Positions 33,792 through 41,860 of a stretch of 64,000 nucleotides of DNA are shown in pieces. Source of the DNA: Streptomyces fructofermentans. Lineage in GTDB: Bacteria > Actinomycetota > Actinomycetes > Streptomycetales > Streptomycetaceae. Each line of letters starts with the position of its first letter. Positions within the stretch are counted from its first letter, which is position 1. The notes under the pieces were generated by a model. It was not told where the DNA came from. It ran no database searches and was given only the letters and a program-made list of their open reading frames with translations. The DNA lies in contig NZ_BMWD01000029.1 in assembly GCF_014651055.1 (NCBI RefSeq), positions 25,497 through 89,496 on the forward strand. The letters are read 5' to 3'. Both the position numbers and the translations under genes were made by a program.

Positions 33792-35417
33792 GTGGCCCGG
33801 CGTCCTCTCCCCCGCATTCTGAGTACCGGCAGCGCGCAGATCGCCCGCGGTCGGGACCTGGCCAGGACGGCCGCCGACAGCGCCACCGACGTCCTCCACC
33901 CGCTGATCACGATGAGTCGTGGACTGCGCCGGCTGGCAGCCGCCGGACGGCGCAAGTGGGCGGACACGCCGAAGGACCGGCGTGGTCCACTGCTGTTCCT
34001 GGTGGCCTCGGTCGTACTGGTCGTGGCCCTCGTCCCGTACGGGCCGCTGCTCGCCGTCATCACCCTGATGTCGGCGGCCGCGTGGCACGGCCGGGACCGC
34101 ACCCCGCCCGCTCCGGCGGGCCCCGACGAGGCGCAGACCAAGCGTCTGGAGTCGCTCTACGAGGCGCTCGTCCCCTACTTCTCGGTCCCCGAGGACCCCG
34201 CGCCGCTCTACGCCCACGGCGGAGAGTGGGAGAAGGCCTTCCCCTCGTACGAGTTCGACGACAGCGGGCGCGTCTGCCACCTCTCGATCCACTACCCCGC
34301 CTATTTCACCGACGGGGAGCCCGACGCCCGCGCCCGCATCGAGCAACTGCTGCACGCCAAGTCGGGCCGCGGGCGCGAGTACCGCTTCGAATGGGACGAG
34401 GAGGGCAACCTGCTCACGGTCACCGTCCTCCCACCGCTCCCGACCGACGTGGCGGCCCAGCGGTTCGTCACGGCTCCGGGCGAGATCGTCCTCGGCCTCA
34501 CCGACCCCGCCGGTGTGCCGCGCACTCTCCCGCTGACCTTCGGCGAGGAGCGGCGCGACGTCCCTCCGGTCGTCTGGCGCACCGGTACGCGCTCGACCGA
34601 GCCGCACCTCCTCGTGGTCGGCGATCCCGGCAGCGGCACCACCACCCTGCTGCGCTCGGTGGTGCTCCAGGCCCTCCAGCACGGCGACGTCCTGATCGTC
34701 GAGGGCGGCGGCACCGGCGAGTTCGCGTGCCTCGGCGGGCGCGACGGGGTCCTGGCCGTGGAGTGCGGGCCGGCGGGCGCGCTGGCCGGCCTGGAATGGG
34801 CGGCGAACGAGACCGAGCGCCGGCTCATCGCCGCGAACCGGGCACGCCAGGCGGGCCACGCCCCGCCCGAGGACACCAGGCGTCCCCTCTGGATCGTCCT
34901 CGACCGCCCGACCGTGCTCGGACACCTGTCCGCGGCCGAGGGGCGCGTGGACCCGCAGTCCCTGCTGCAGGTGCCGCTGCGCCACGGCCGCGCCGCCGGG
35001 GTGACCGTGGTGGTGGCCGAGCAGTTCGACGCGCTCGACTCGCTCAGCGACGCGGTCCGCGACCACACCCGCGCGCGTGTCGTCCTCGGTCCCGCCTCGA
35101 CGGACCGCCTCGAAGCGGTGCTCGGGTCGCCCCCGCGCACGACCCCGGCGCCCGACGTGCCCCCGGGCCGCGGATACGCGCGGCTGGGCTCGGGTCCGGT
35201 CCACCGCCTCCAGGTGCCGGCCACCCCGGACCCGTACGACGAGGCCACCAGCGAGACCCACCGCCAGGCGGTGCTCTCGCTGCTGCCCCCGCACACGGCA
35301 CCCACGGACGCGGCACCGGCTGCCGAGCCGGTGCCGGACCCCGGTGACGGGGCCGCCTCCGGCATGGCGAGCGGCGGGCCCGTCGCGGCACCCGTGGCCG
35401 TCACCGCCGAGGGCTGA
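33792..35417 (+). CDS. FtsK/TraB-like membrane-anchored ATPase with degenerate P-loop
   Basis: This 541-aa protein has a basic N-terminus and two membrane helices (about 65-100: LLFLVASVVLVVALVPYG, LLAVITLMSAAA). A cytoplasmic middle domain follows, then a RecA-like domain like those of FtsK/HerA proteins. The P-loop reads GDPGSGTTTLL at residues 277-287, with T283 where a lysine is required. The Walker-B-like strand is RRPLWIVLDRP, and a VVVAEQFDALD segment follows. A Pro/Ala-rich tail ends the protein. The GTG at 33792 has an AGGAG site. It may be a non-hydrolysing scaffold. A DNA-transfer ancestry is possible but not shown. Confidence 0.75.
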   Translation: MARRPLPRILSTGSAQIARGRDLARTAADSATDVLHPLITMSRGLRRLAAAGRRKWADTPKDRRGPLLFLVASVVLVVALVPYGPLLAVITLMSAAAWHGRDRTPPAPAGPDEAQTKRLESLYEALVPYFSVPEDPAPLYAHGGEWEKAFPSYEFDDSGRVCHLSIHYPAYFTDGEPDARARIEQLLHAKSGRGREYRFEWDEEGNLLTVTVLPPLPTDVAAQRFVTAPGEIVLGLTDPAGVPRTLPLTFGEERRDVPPVVWRTGTRSTEPHLLVVGDPGSGTTTLLRSVVLQALQHGDVLIVEGGGTGEFACLGGRDGVLAVECGPAGALAGLEWAANETERRLIAANRARQAGHAPPEDTRRPLWIVLDRPTVLGHLSAAEGRVDPQSLLQVPLRHGRAAGVTVVVAEQFDALDSLSDAVRDHTRARVVLGPASTDRLEAVLGSPPRTTPAPDVPPGRGYARLGSGPVHRLQVPATPDPYDEATSETHRQAVLSLLPPHTAPTDAAPAAEPVPDPGDGAASGMASGGPVAAPVAVTAEG

Positions 35418-35427
35418 GCGGGAGGCG

Positions 35428-36927
35428 TCACGCCACGAACGTGCGCGGCGCCTCCGTCCCCCCGCTCGCTCCCGTCTCCACCAGCCGGGCCGCCGCCGCC
35501 AGCCGCGCGGCGGCCTCGTCGGCCAGCGCGCCGCCGACCGTGAACGGCAGCCGCACATAGCCCTCGAAGGCCCCGTCGACACCGAAGCGGGGCCCCGAGG
35601 GCACCCGCACACCCACCCGCTCGCCCGCCTCCGCGAGCCGCGAGCCCGACAGGCCGCCCGTGCGCACCCACAGCGTCAGCCCGCCGCGCGGCACCTCGAA
35701 CTCCCAGCCGGGCAACTCCCTGCGCACCGCCGTGACGAGGGCGTCCCTGTTGTCCCTGGCCTGGTTGCGCCGCACCTCCACGGCCTGCTCCCAGCCGCCC
35801 GTGCTGAGCAGCCAGTTCACGGCGAGCTGCTCCAGGACGGGGGTGCCGAGGTCGGCGTAGGCGCGCGCCGCGACCAGGCTGCGGATGACGTCGGGCGCGG
35901 CCCGGACCCAGCCGATCCGCATGCCGGCCCAGAACGCCTTGCTCGCCGAGCCGACCGTGACGACCGTCGACCCCGCCGGGTCGAAGGCGCAGACCGGGCG
36001 GGGCAGCTCGGGCCCCTCGTCGAGATGCAGTTCGCTCATGGTCTCGTCCACGACCAGCACCGTGCCCGCGGATCGTGCCGCGTCGACGAGCTGACGCCGC
36101 TGGTCCTCGTCGGCGAGCGCGCCCGTCGGATTGTGGAAGTCCGCCACGACGTACGCGAGCCGGGGCGCCGCGTCGCGCAGCACCTGCCGCCAGCGGTCCA
36201 CGTCCCAGCCCTTCAGCCCCTCGGCCATGGCCACGGGCACCAGCCGGGCCCCGGCCTCCCGCATGAGCTGGAGGATGTTGGCGTACGAGGGCGACTCGAC
36301 GGCGATGCGCTCTCCGCGCCCCGCGAAGAGATGGCAGATCGCGTCGATGGCCCCCATGGCTCCCGTGGTCACCATGATCTGCTCCGGCATCGTCGGGATG
36401 CCCCGGGCGGTGTACCGCTCGGCGAGCATCTCGCGCAGCGCGGGCAGCCCCGCCGGATAGTCGCCGTGCGTGTGGGCGTACGGCGGAAGCTCCTCCAGGG
36501 CGCCCTTGACCGCCCGCGTGAGCCACGGCTCGGGCGCGGGCAGCGCCGCGCAGCCGAGGTCGATCATGGAGCCCAGCGCCTCGGGCGGCAGCGGTTCCAG
36601 GCCGCGCGCGGGCAGCGGGTTCCCGGCCGGGACGGCGGTCCAGCTGCCCGCCCCCCTGCGCGACTCCAGGAAGCCCTCCGCGCGCAGCGCCTCGTAGGCC
36701 GCGGCCACGGTGGTGCGGCTGACGGAGAGCGACAGGGCGAGTTCCCGCTCGGCGGGCAGGCGGGCCGCGACGGGCACCCGGCCCTCCAGGACCAGCAGGC
36801 GGATGCCGTCGGCCAGTGCCCGGTAGGCCGGCGGACGGCGTGTGCCGGGCCCCGCCGGGCGCTCCTGCTGGGAGTTGAGCAGCCGGGCGAGCTGGGCGGC
36901 TCCCACCGCCGAGGTCCACTGCGCCAT
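35428..36927 (-). CDS. MocR-type regulator (GntR HTH fused to aminotransferase fold)
   Basis: This 499-aa protein has an N-terminal GntR winged helix (ALADGIRLLVLEGRVPVAARLPAERELA, SVSRTTVAAAYEAL). A fold-type-I aminotransferase domain follows (PAGLPALREMLAERY, DFHNPTGALADE, VVDETMSELHLD). The PLP-binding lysine is in VGSASKAFWAGMRIGW. MocR proteins use PLP or an amine-PLP adduct as effector. The ATG at 36927 is preferred; the longer frame is low-complexity. It diverges from the YczE-like gene, which MocR proteins often control, and a TGGACCGGTCCA palindrome lies in between. Confidence 0.93.
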   Translation of the reverse strand: MAQWTSAVGAAQLARLLNSQQERPAGPGTRRPPAYRALADGIRLLVLEGRVPVAARLPAERELALSLSVSRTTVAAAYEALRAEGFLESRRGAGSWTAVPAGNPLPARGLEPLPPEALGSMIDLGCAALPAPEPWLTRAVKGALEELPPYAHTHGDYPAGLPALREMLAERYTARGIPTMPEQIMVTTGAMGAIDAICHLFAGRGERIAVESPSYANILQLMREAGARLVPVAMAEGLKGWDVDRWRQVLRDAAPRLAYVVADFHNPTGALADEDQRRQLVDAARSAGTVLVVDETMSELHLDEGPELPRPVCAFDPAGSTVVTVGSASKAFWAGMRIGWVRAAPDVIRSLVAARAYADLGTPVLEQLAVNWLLSTGGWEQAVEVRRNQARDNRDALVTAVRRELPGWEFEVPRGGLTLWVRTGGLSGSRLAEAGERVGVRVPSGPRFGVDGAFEGYVRLPFTVGGALADEAAARLAAAARLVETGASGGTEAPRTFVA

Positions 36928-36991
36928 GATTTCCAGTCCACCTTCCCCGAATTGGCCATGGAAGAGGCTTCTTCTCAAGCCACAGAGTGTC

Positions 36992-37795
36992 ATGGACCGG
37001 TCCACCATCGCCACAAGGGGGCACTCCTTGTCCGTTCCACCGGGTCCACCGGGTCCACCGGGTCCGTCACGCACGACAGGCACGACAGGCACGACAGGCA
37101 CGACAGGCACGACACCTGCGCCGCCTCCGCTGCGCGTGTCGCGCCCCGGGCGCCATCTCACGCGCCGCCTGTTCCAGCTCTACGCGGGGCTGGCCCTGTA
37201 CGGCGTCAGCTCGGCGCTCCTCGTCGAGGCGGGGCTCGGCCTGGAGCCGTGGGGCGTCCTGCACCAGGGCCTCGCCGAGCTGACGGGGCTCACGATCGGC
37301 GTGGTGTCGATCGTCGTGGGCGCGGCGGTCCTGCTCCTGTGGATCCCGATGCGGCAGCGCCCCGGCCTCGGCACGGTCTCCAACGTCTTCGTCGTCGGCC
37401 TCGCGATGGACGGCACGCTCGCGCTGGTCCCCGGCGCGCACGCGCTCGCCGTCCGCGTCCCCCTGCTGGTGGCGGGCATCCTGCTCAACGGCGTGGCGAC
37501 GGGCCTCTACATCGCGGCCCGCTTCGGTCCCGGCCCGCGCGACGGCCTGATGACCGGGCTGCACCGGCGCACCGGGCGCTCGATCCGCCTCGTGCGCACC
37601 TCGCTCGAAGTCACCGTCGTGGCCACGGGCTTCGCGCTCGGCGGCACGGTCGGCGCGGGCACGGTCCTGTACGCGCTGGCCATCGGCCCCCTCGCCCAGC
37701 TCTTCCTGCGGGTCTTCGCCGTTCCCCCGGCATCACCGGGGAGCGGCACGGGCGTTGCCGCAGGGTCACCCGGGCGGGTCATACTGCGCGGGTGA
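36992..37795 (+). CDS. YczE/YyaS/YitT-type integral membrane protein
   Basis: The core (from about residue 49) has five to six membrane helices. It shows the family pattern of a conserved first span LFQLYAGLALYGVSSALLVEAGLG, then GLEPWGVLHQGLAELTGL, and later GPRDGLMTGLHRRTGRSIRLVRTSLE. Such proteins are frequent partners of MocR regulators and may export a vitamin-B6- or amino-acid-related compound. The start is uncertain. From the ATG at 36992 the N-terminus would carry collagen-like GPP and TTG triplets encoded by 9-bp arrays. A GTG at 37136 would give a plain 219-aa protein. Neither has a good ribosome site. Confidence 0.8.
   Translation: MDRSTIATRGHSLSVPPGPPGPPGPSRTTGTTGTTGTTGTTPAPPPLRVSRPGRHLTRRLFQLYAGLALYGVSSALLVEAGLGLEPWGVLHQGLAELTGLTIGVVSIVVGAAVLLLWIPMRQRPGLGTVSNVFVVGLAMDGTLALVPGAHALAVRVPLLVAGILLNGVATGLYIAARFGPGPRDGLMTGLHRRTGRSIRLVRTSLEVTVVATGFALGGTVGAGTVLYALAIGPLAQLFLRVFAVPPASPGSGTGVAAGSPGRVILRG
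36993..37004. promoter_or_regulatory. Perfect 12-bp palindrome between mocR and yczE-like genes
   Basis: TGGACCGGTCCA is a perfect palindrome in the 65-bp divergent spacer, overlapping the first possible yczE start. A GAAGA-GGCT-TCTTC repeat lies 20 bp to its left. It is a candidate MocR operator. Confidence 0.4.
37036..37114. repeat. Two adjacent 9-bp tandem arrays
   Basis: TCCACCGGG is repeated three times at 37036-37062. GCACGACAG follows, repeated almost five times at 37071-37114, with no mismatches inside either array. Because the unit is 9 bp the reading frame is kept, giving PPG and TTG triplets if it is translated. Confidence 0.85.
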
Positions 37796-38559
37796 CCACC
37801 CGCGCGCGCCATCCCTACCTCGACCGCCCCGGCCCCATCGCCTTCGCCCACCGGGGCGGGTCGGCGGACGGCCTGGAGAACACCACGGCCCAGTTCCGGC
37901 GGGCGGTCGAGGCCGGCTACCGGTACATGGAGACCGACGTGCACGCCACGGCGGACGGCGGTCTCGTCGCCTTCCACGACGAGACGCTGGACCGGGTGAC
38001 CGACGGGGCCGGCCGGATAGCCGACCTCCCCTGGGAGGACGTGCGGCAGGCGCGCGTGGCGGGCGCCGAACCGGTGCCCCTGTTCGAGGAACTCCTGGAG
38101 ACCTTCCCCGAGGTCCGCTGGAACGTCGACGTCAAGGCCGGGCCCGCGCTGGAACCGCTGCTGGACCTGATCCGCCGCACGGACTCCTGGGACCGTGTCT
38201 GCGTCGGCTCGTTCTCCGAGGCGCGCGTGGCCCGCGCTCAGCGCCTGGCCGGTCCGCGCCTCGCCACCTCGTACGGCGTCCGCGGCGTGCTGGGGCTGCG
38301 GCTGCGCTCGTGGGGCCTGCCCGCCCCGGTGCGCCGGTCGGCGGTGTGCGCGCAGGTGCCCGAGGCCCACTCGGGCGTCCCGGTGGTCGACCGCCGCTTC
38401 GTGCGCACCGCGCACGCGCTCGGACTCCAGGTCCACGTGTGGACCGTGAACGACCCGGAGCGGATGCACCGGCTCCTGGACCTGGGGGTCGATGGCATCA
38501 TGACCGATCACATCGAGACGCTGCGCGGGGTCCTGGAGGACCGCGGCACCTGGGTCTGA
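37792..38559 (+). CDS. Glycerophosphodiester phosphodiesterase (GDPD family)
   Basis: This 255-aa enzyme has the GDPD signature. The N-terminal FAHRGG and E in GLENTTAQF, then ETDVHATADGGLVAFHDETLDR, form the metal and catalytic site (HR, E/D, H). The second half has NVDVKAG and VHVWTVNDPERMHRLLDLGVDGIMTD, as usual. There is no signal peptide, so it is probably cytoplasmic. The GTG start overlaps the stop of the YczE-like gene. It should hydrolyse deacylated phospholipids to sn-glycerol-3-phosphate. Confidence 0.93.
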   Translation: MTTRARHPYLDRPGPIAFAHRGGSADGLENTTAQFRRAVEAGYRYMETDVHATADGGLVAFHDETLDRVTDGAGRIADLPWEDVRQARVAGAEPVPLFEELLETFPEVRWNVDVKAGPALEPLLDLIRRTDSWDRVCVGSFSEARVARAQRLAGPRLATSYGVRGVLGLRLRSWGLPAPVRRSAVCAQVPEAHSGVPVVDRRFVRTAHALGLQVHVWTVNDPERMHRLLDLGVDGIMTDHIETLRGVLEDRGTWV

Positions 38560-38621
38560 CGACCCGGGCGCACCGCGCGGCGTCCGTGCAAGGGGACGGC
38601 GACGGGGAAGCGAGGGCACGG

Positions 38622-39971
38622 GTGGGCACCGACACCGTGCGGGAACGGCCGGCGGACGACATCGCCGAACGGCGCCGCGAACAGCGCGGCTGGTACTTCT
38701 ACGACTGGGCCTGCTCCGTCTACTCGACGAGCGTGCTCACTGTGTTCCTCGGCCCCTATCTGACGTCGGTCGCCAAGGCGGCGGCGGACGCGGACGGGTT
38801 CGTGCATCCGCTGGGCGTGCCGCTGCGCGCCGGCTCCTTCTTCGCGTACGCCGTGTCCGCGTCCGTGATCGTGGCGATCGTCGTGATGCCGCTCGCGGGT
38901 GCCGCCGCCGACCGCACCGGCCGCAAGAAGCCCCTCCTCGCGGCGGCCGCCTACCTGGGCGCGGCGGCCACGGCCGCCATGTTCTTCCTCGACGGCGACC
39001 GCTATCTGCTCGGCGGGTTGCTGCTCGTCGTGGCGAACGCGTCGCTGGCCGTCTCCATGGCGCTCTACAACTCCTATCTTCCGCAGATCGCCCCGCCGGA
39101 GGAGCGCGACGCCGTCTCCTCACGGGGCTGGGCCTTCGGCTACGCCTCGGGCGCGCTCGTCCTGCTGGCGAACCTGGTCCTCTACAGCGCCCACGACACC
39201 TTCGGGGTCTCGGAGGGGACGGCGGTGCGCATCTGCCTCGCCTCGGCCGGGGTCTGGTGGGGCGCCTTCACGCTCATCCCGCTGGCCCGGCTGCGCGACC
39301 GCCGCACGGCGCCCGCCGCGGGCCCGTCCGTCCACGGCTGGCGGCAGCTCGCCGCCACCGTGCGGGACATGCGCCGGCAGCCGCTCACACTCGCCTTCCT
39401 GCTCGCCTACCTGATCTACAACGACGGTATCCAGACGGTGATCTCACAGGCCTCCGTGTACGGCTCCGAGGAGCTGGGGCTCGGCCAGTCGACACTGATC
39501 GTCGCCGTCCTCCTGGTCCAGGTGCTCGCCGTGGCCGGCGCCCTGGGGATGGGCCGGCTCGCCCGGAGCTTCGGGGCGAAGCGCACGATCCTGGGCTCGC
39601 TGGTCGCCTGGACCCTCATCCTGGGCGCGGGCTACTTCCTGCCCGCGGGCGCACCCGCCTGGTTCTTCGTGCTCGCCGCGGGGATCGGCCTGGTGCTCGG
39701 CGGCAGCCAGGCCCTGTCCCGGTCCCTGTTCTCCCACCTGGTGCCGCCCGGCAAGGAGGCCGAGTACTTCTCGGCGTACGAGATGAGCGACCGCGGAATG
39801 AGCTGGCTCGGCCCGCTGCTGTTCGGTCTGACGTACCAGCTGACGGGAAGCTACCGGGACGCGATCATCTCGCTCGTGGCCTTCTTCGCGCTGGGATTCG
39901 TGCTGCTGGCGCGGGTCCCGGTACGCCGGGCGGTGCGCGACGCGGGCAACCCGGTTCCGGCGAGGATTTAG
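38622..39971 (+). CDS. MFS transporter, UMF1/Atg22-like family
   Basis: This 449-aa protein has twelve membrane spans. The UMF1 opening RRREQRGWYFYDWACSVYSTSVLTVFLGPYL is followed by AAADRTGRKKPLL, YNSYLPQIAPPEERDAVSSRGWAFGY and GLVLGGSQALSRSLFSHLVPPGKEAEYFSAYEM. These match bacterial relatives of yeast Atg22. I chose the GTG at 38622 behind a CGAGGG site; a GTG at 38586 is also possible. The substrate is unknown. It follows the phosphodiesterase gene closely and may be co-transcribed. Confidence 0.9.
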   Translation: MGTDTVRERPADDIAERRREQRGWYFYDWACSVYSTSVLTVFLGPYLTSVAKAAADADGFVHPLGVPLRAGSFFAYAVSASVIVAIVVMPLAGAAADRTGRKKPLLAAAAYLGAAATAAMFFLDGDRYLLGGLLLVVANASLAVSMALYNSYLPQIAPPEERDAVSSRGWAFGYASGALVLLANLVLYSAHDTFGVSEGTAVRICLASAGVWWGAFTLIPLARLRDRRTAPAAGPSVHGWRQLAATVRDMRRQPLTLAFLLAYLIYNDGIQTVISQASVYGSEELGLGQSTLIVAVLLVQVLAVAGALGMGRLARSFGAKRTILGSLVAWTLILGAGYFLPAGAPAWFFVLAAGIGLVLGGSQALSRSLFSHLVPPGKEAEYFSAYEMSDRGMSWLGPLLFGLTYQLTGSYRDAIISLVAFFALGFVLLARVPVRRAVRDAGNPVPARI

Positions 39972-40054
39972 CGCCGAGCGCCAAAGGGCGGTAGTGTACG
40001 CGTTTGGCCTGCCAGGCGTACCGTTACTGCGCGTCAAAGATGCCGAAACGGTGG

Positions 40055-40078
40055 GTCACATCTGCCAGCAGATGTGAC
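40055..40078. terminator. Perfect hairpin between MFS gene and rbpA
   Basis: GTCACATCTG (40055-40064) and CAGATGTGAC (40069-40078) are perfect 10-bp arms with a CCAG loop. It lies 84 nt after the MFS stop and 61 nt before the rbpA promoter. It may terminate the MFS transcript or serve as an operator; it is far less GC-rich than the other terminators here. Confidence 0.5.
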
Positions 40079-40138
40079 AAACCGGGCGCAGGTGGGTACA
40101 ACAAGGGCGGCTACGACGGCGACGCATGAGCCCGGAAC

Positions 40139-40166
40139 GGGAATCTTTACCGCCGACCGGACGTTG
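40139..40166 (+). promoter_or_regulatory. rbpA: SigR-type promoter of rbpA
   Basis: GGGAAT (40139-40144), an 18-bp spacer and GTTG (40163-40166) match the consensus for the disulfide-stress sigma factor SigR (GGAAT-N18/19-GTT). It lies about 60 bp before the rbpA start. As recalled, S. coelicolor rbpA is a SigR target, which agrees. Confidence 0.8.
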
Positions 40167-40226
40167 ACCGGATGACGACGACAGCGACACCTGTCCTGTG
40201 GGCGACAAGCCCGGGAGGCACGATTC

Positions 40227-40601
40227 ATGAGTGAGCGAGCTCTTCGCGGCACGCGCCTCGTGGTGACCAGCTACGAGACGGACCGCGGCATCGACCTGGC
40301 TCCGCGCCAGGCCGTGGAGTACGCATGCGAGAAGGGCCATCGTTTCGAGATGCCCTTCTCGGTGGAGGCGGAGATCCCGCCGGAGTGGGAGTGCAAGGTC
40401 TGCGGGGCCCAGGCACTCCTGGTGGACGGCGACGGCCCTGAAGAGAAGAAGGCCAAGCCCGCGCGTACGCATTGGGACATGCTGATGGAGCGGCGTACGC
40501 GGGAGGAGCTCGAAGAGGTCCTCGAAGAGCGTTTGGCCGTGCTTCGCTCCGGAGCCATGAACATCGCGGTACATCCGCGGGACAGCCGCAAGTCCGCGTA
40601 G
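40227..40601 (+). CDS. rbpA: RNA polymerase-binding protein RbpA
   Basis: This 124-aa protein binds RNA polymerase and the principal sigma factor and stabilises open complexes. The N-terminal tail (MSERALRGTRLVVTSYETDRG) precedes the core domain with its Cys/His positions (YACEKGHRF, WECKVCGAQA). A basic linker (EEKKAKPARTHWDML) and the C-terminal sigma-interaction helix (RTREELEEVLEERLAVLR) follow. Length and all segments match Streptomyces RbpA. It is monocistronic, with a SigR-type promoter upstream and a strong terminator downstream, so oxidative stress probably induces it. Confidence 0.97.
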   Translation: MSERALRGTRLVVTSYETDRGIDLAPRQAVEYACEKGHRFEMPFSVEAEIPPEWECKVCGAQALLVDGDGPEEKKAKPARTHWDMLMERRTREELEEVLEERLAVLRSGAMNIAVHPRDSRKSA

Positions 40602-40641
40602 TCCCTCCGGGGCCTGAGCGGCATACAAGGCACGCACGCGA

Positions 40642-40681
40642 CCGCGGGTGCCGTACCTCCGGGTACGGTGCCTGCGGTTTT
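40642..40681 (+). terminator. Strong intrinsic terminator of rbpA
   Basis: A 16-bp stem, CCGCGGGTGCCGTACC (40642-40657) with GGTACGGTGCCTGCGG (40662-40677), encloses a TCCG loop and is followed by TTTT. Two positions are G-U or mismatched. It lies 41 nt after the rbpA stop. Confidence 0.85.
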
Positions 40682-40698
40682 GTGCGTCCTGGTGCGGG

Positions 40699-40747
40699 TT
40701 CCTCGGGTCCGGACCCGAGGAAGCCGAGGAAGCCGAGGAAGCCGAGG
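40699..40747. repeat. 24-nt perfect palindrome followed by AAGCCGAGG tandem copies
   Basis: A perfect palindrome spans 40699-40722 (left arm TTCCTCGGGTCC, mirrored exactly). Three head-to-tail copies of AAGCCGAGG follow at 40721-40747. The rest of the 374-bp gap between rbpA and fxsA (40602-40975) has only the two terminators noted separately. Confidence 0.7.
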
Positions 40748-40944
40748 AAGGGGACGCCTTCCACGCCCGCGGGAGGCCGGACGCCCCGAGCCCGGCCGGA
40801 CGCTTCCGGCTTCGCCACCACTGCCGCCGACGCCGGCGAACGGGGTGGGGCCCGGAGGGTCCGTGGCCGTCCGGGTGGGACGGCAGCCCGGTGCAGGCGC
40901 GGGGGCTCTGACCGGACCGGCCGCGCGCGGATGACATGGGGAAA

Positions 40945-40969
40945 CCCCCGGCGGCGGAACCACCGGGGG
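40945..40969 (-). terminator. Terminator of fxsA
   Basis: CCCCCGG (40945-40951) pairs with CCGGGGG (40963-40969) over an 11-nt loop, and on the minus strand TTTC follows the stem. It begins 6 nt after the fxsA stop. Confidence 0.6.
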
Positions 40970-40975
40970 CCCGGG

Positions 40976-41557
40976 TCAGCGGTTGAGCGGCGGGTACGGG
41001 CCCGGGGTGCCGTCGGGGCCCCGCGGGGTGTCCTCGCGGATGACCTCGCCCTGGACCACCTTGCCGTCGGGGCGGTGCATGCGCGCCTGCTGGAAGGCGT
41101 CCCCGAGGGTGCCGGGCGCGGCCTTGCGCAGCTTGCGCCGGAAGGCGCGCTCACCGTAGCGGCCGAGGGCCTTCTGGACCGGGGGGACGAGCAGCAGCAG
41201 TCCGAGCGCGTCGGAGATCAGCCCTGGCACCATCAGCAGCAGGCCGCCGAGCATCATCAGGCCGTTGCCCTCGGCGGCGCCGCCGCGCTGCGGGGGTACT
41301 CCGCCCTGCTGCTGTTGCAGGGTCTCGCTCAGGGCGCGAAAGGCCCGGCGGCCGGCCCGCTTGATGACCACACCGCCGAGAACCAGTCCGGCGACCAGCA
41401 GCAGGAAGACGGCGAGGCCGCCCACCGCGCTCGCCACAGCGATCAGCACCCAGATCTCCAGCACCACCCACACGGCGAGGCCGAGCGGCAGGAACCTGAG
41501 CGGCCGGGAGCGCCGGGGCCGGACTGAGGAGGGCGGGGTCGGAGCGCCAGTCGTCAT
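40976..41557 (-). CDS. fxsA: FxsA family membrane protein
   Basis: This 193-aa protein has the FxsA layout. A first pair of helices (FLPLGLAVWVVLEIWVLIAVASAVG, LAVFLLLVAGLVLGG) precedes a conserved GRRAFRALSETLQQ amphipathic stretch. The LMMLGGLLLMVPGLISDALGLLLLVPPVQ membrane segment is diagnostic. The cytoplasmic tail is basic then acidic. In E. coli FxsA eases phage T7 exclusion by PifA; its general role is unknown. The ATG is at 41557. It is leftward, next to rbpA, as recalled for other Streptomyces. Confidence 0.92.
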   Translation of the reverse strand: MTTGAPTPPSSVRPRRSRPLRFLPLGLAVWVVLEIWVLIAVASAVGGLAVFLLLVAGLVLGGVVIKRAGRRAFRALSETLQQQQGGVPPQRGGAAEGNGLMMLGGLLLMVPGLISDALGLLLLVPPVQKALGRYGERAFRRKLRKAAPGTLGDAFQQARMHRPDGKVVQGEVIREDTPRGPDGTPGPYPPLNR

Positions 41558-41860
41558 GGCTCCAGTGTGCCTGGGCGCGGCTCAGTACGGCGTAAGCGCT
41601 TGTTCAGGCCCGGCGGCGAGCCCGCCGCCGACGGGCGATCGGCCGGACGCCGACCACCGGCGGGCCGGTGTCCGGCCGCGTACGGTCCCGGCGCGCGCGG
41701 GGTCCGGTGGACCGTGACCGCCCCGGGGGCCGCCGGGGACCGCCTCGGGCGCCGGGCGAGGCCGCACGCGACGACCCGGCGACCCGGCAAACCGACGCCG
41801 CGGCGACCCGGCGATCCGGCGACCGCAGTGGAACACCCGCGCGGCGCCCGCCCTGCCCCG
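41558..41860. other. 303-bp intergenic region between fxsA and the mannose synthase gene
   Basis: It must hold the fxsA promoter, but no convincing -35/-10 pair was found. The part nearest the synthase gene is a loose repetition of CGACCCGG units (41770-41830), like other repeat-rich spacers here. No gene is supported. Confidence 0.35.

Noticed and set aside
33560..35417. Small membrane protein plus FtsK-like ATPase considered as part of an integrated conjugative element
   Set aside because: No integrase, excisionase, replication gene, tRNA or attachment repeat is nearby, and core genes follow directly.
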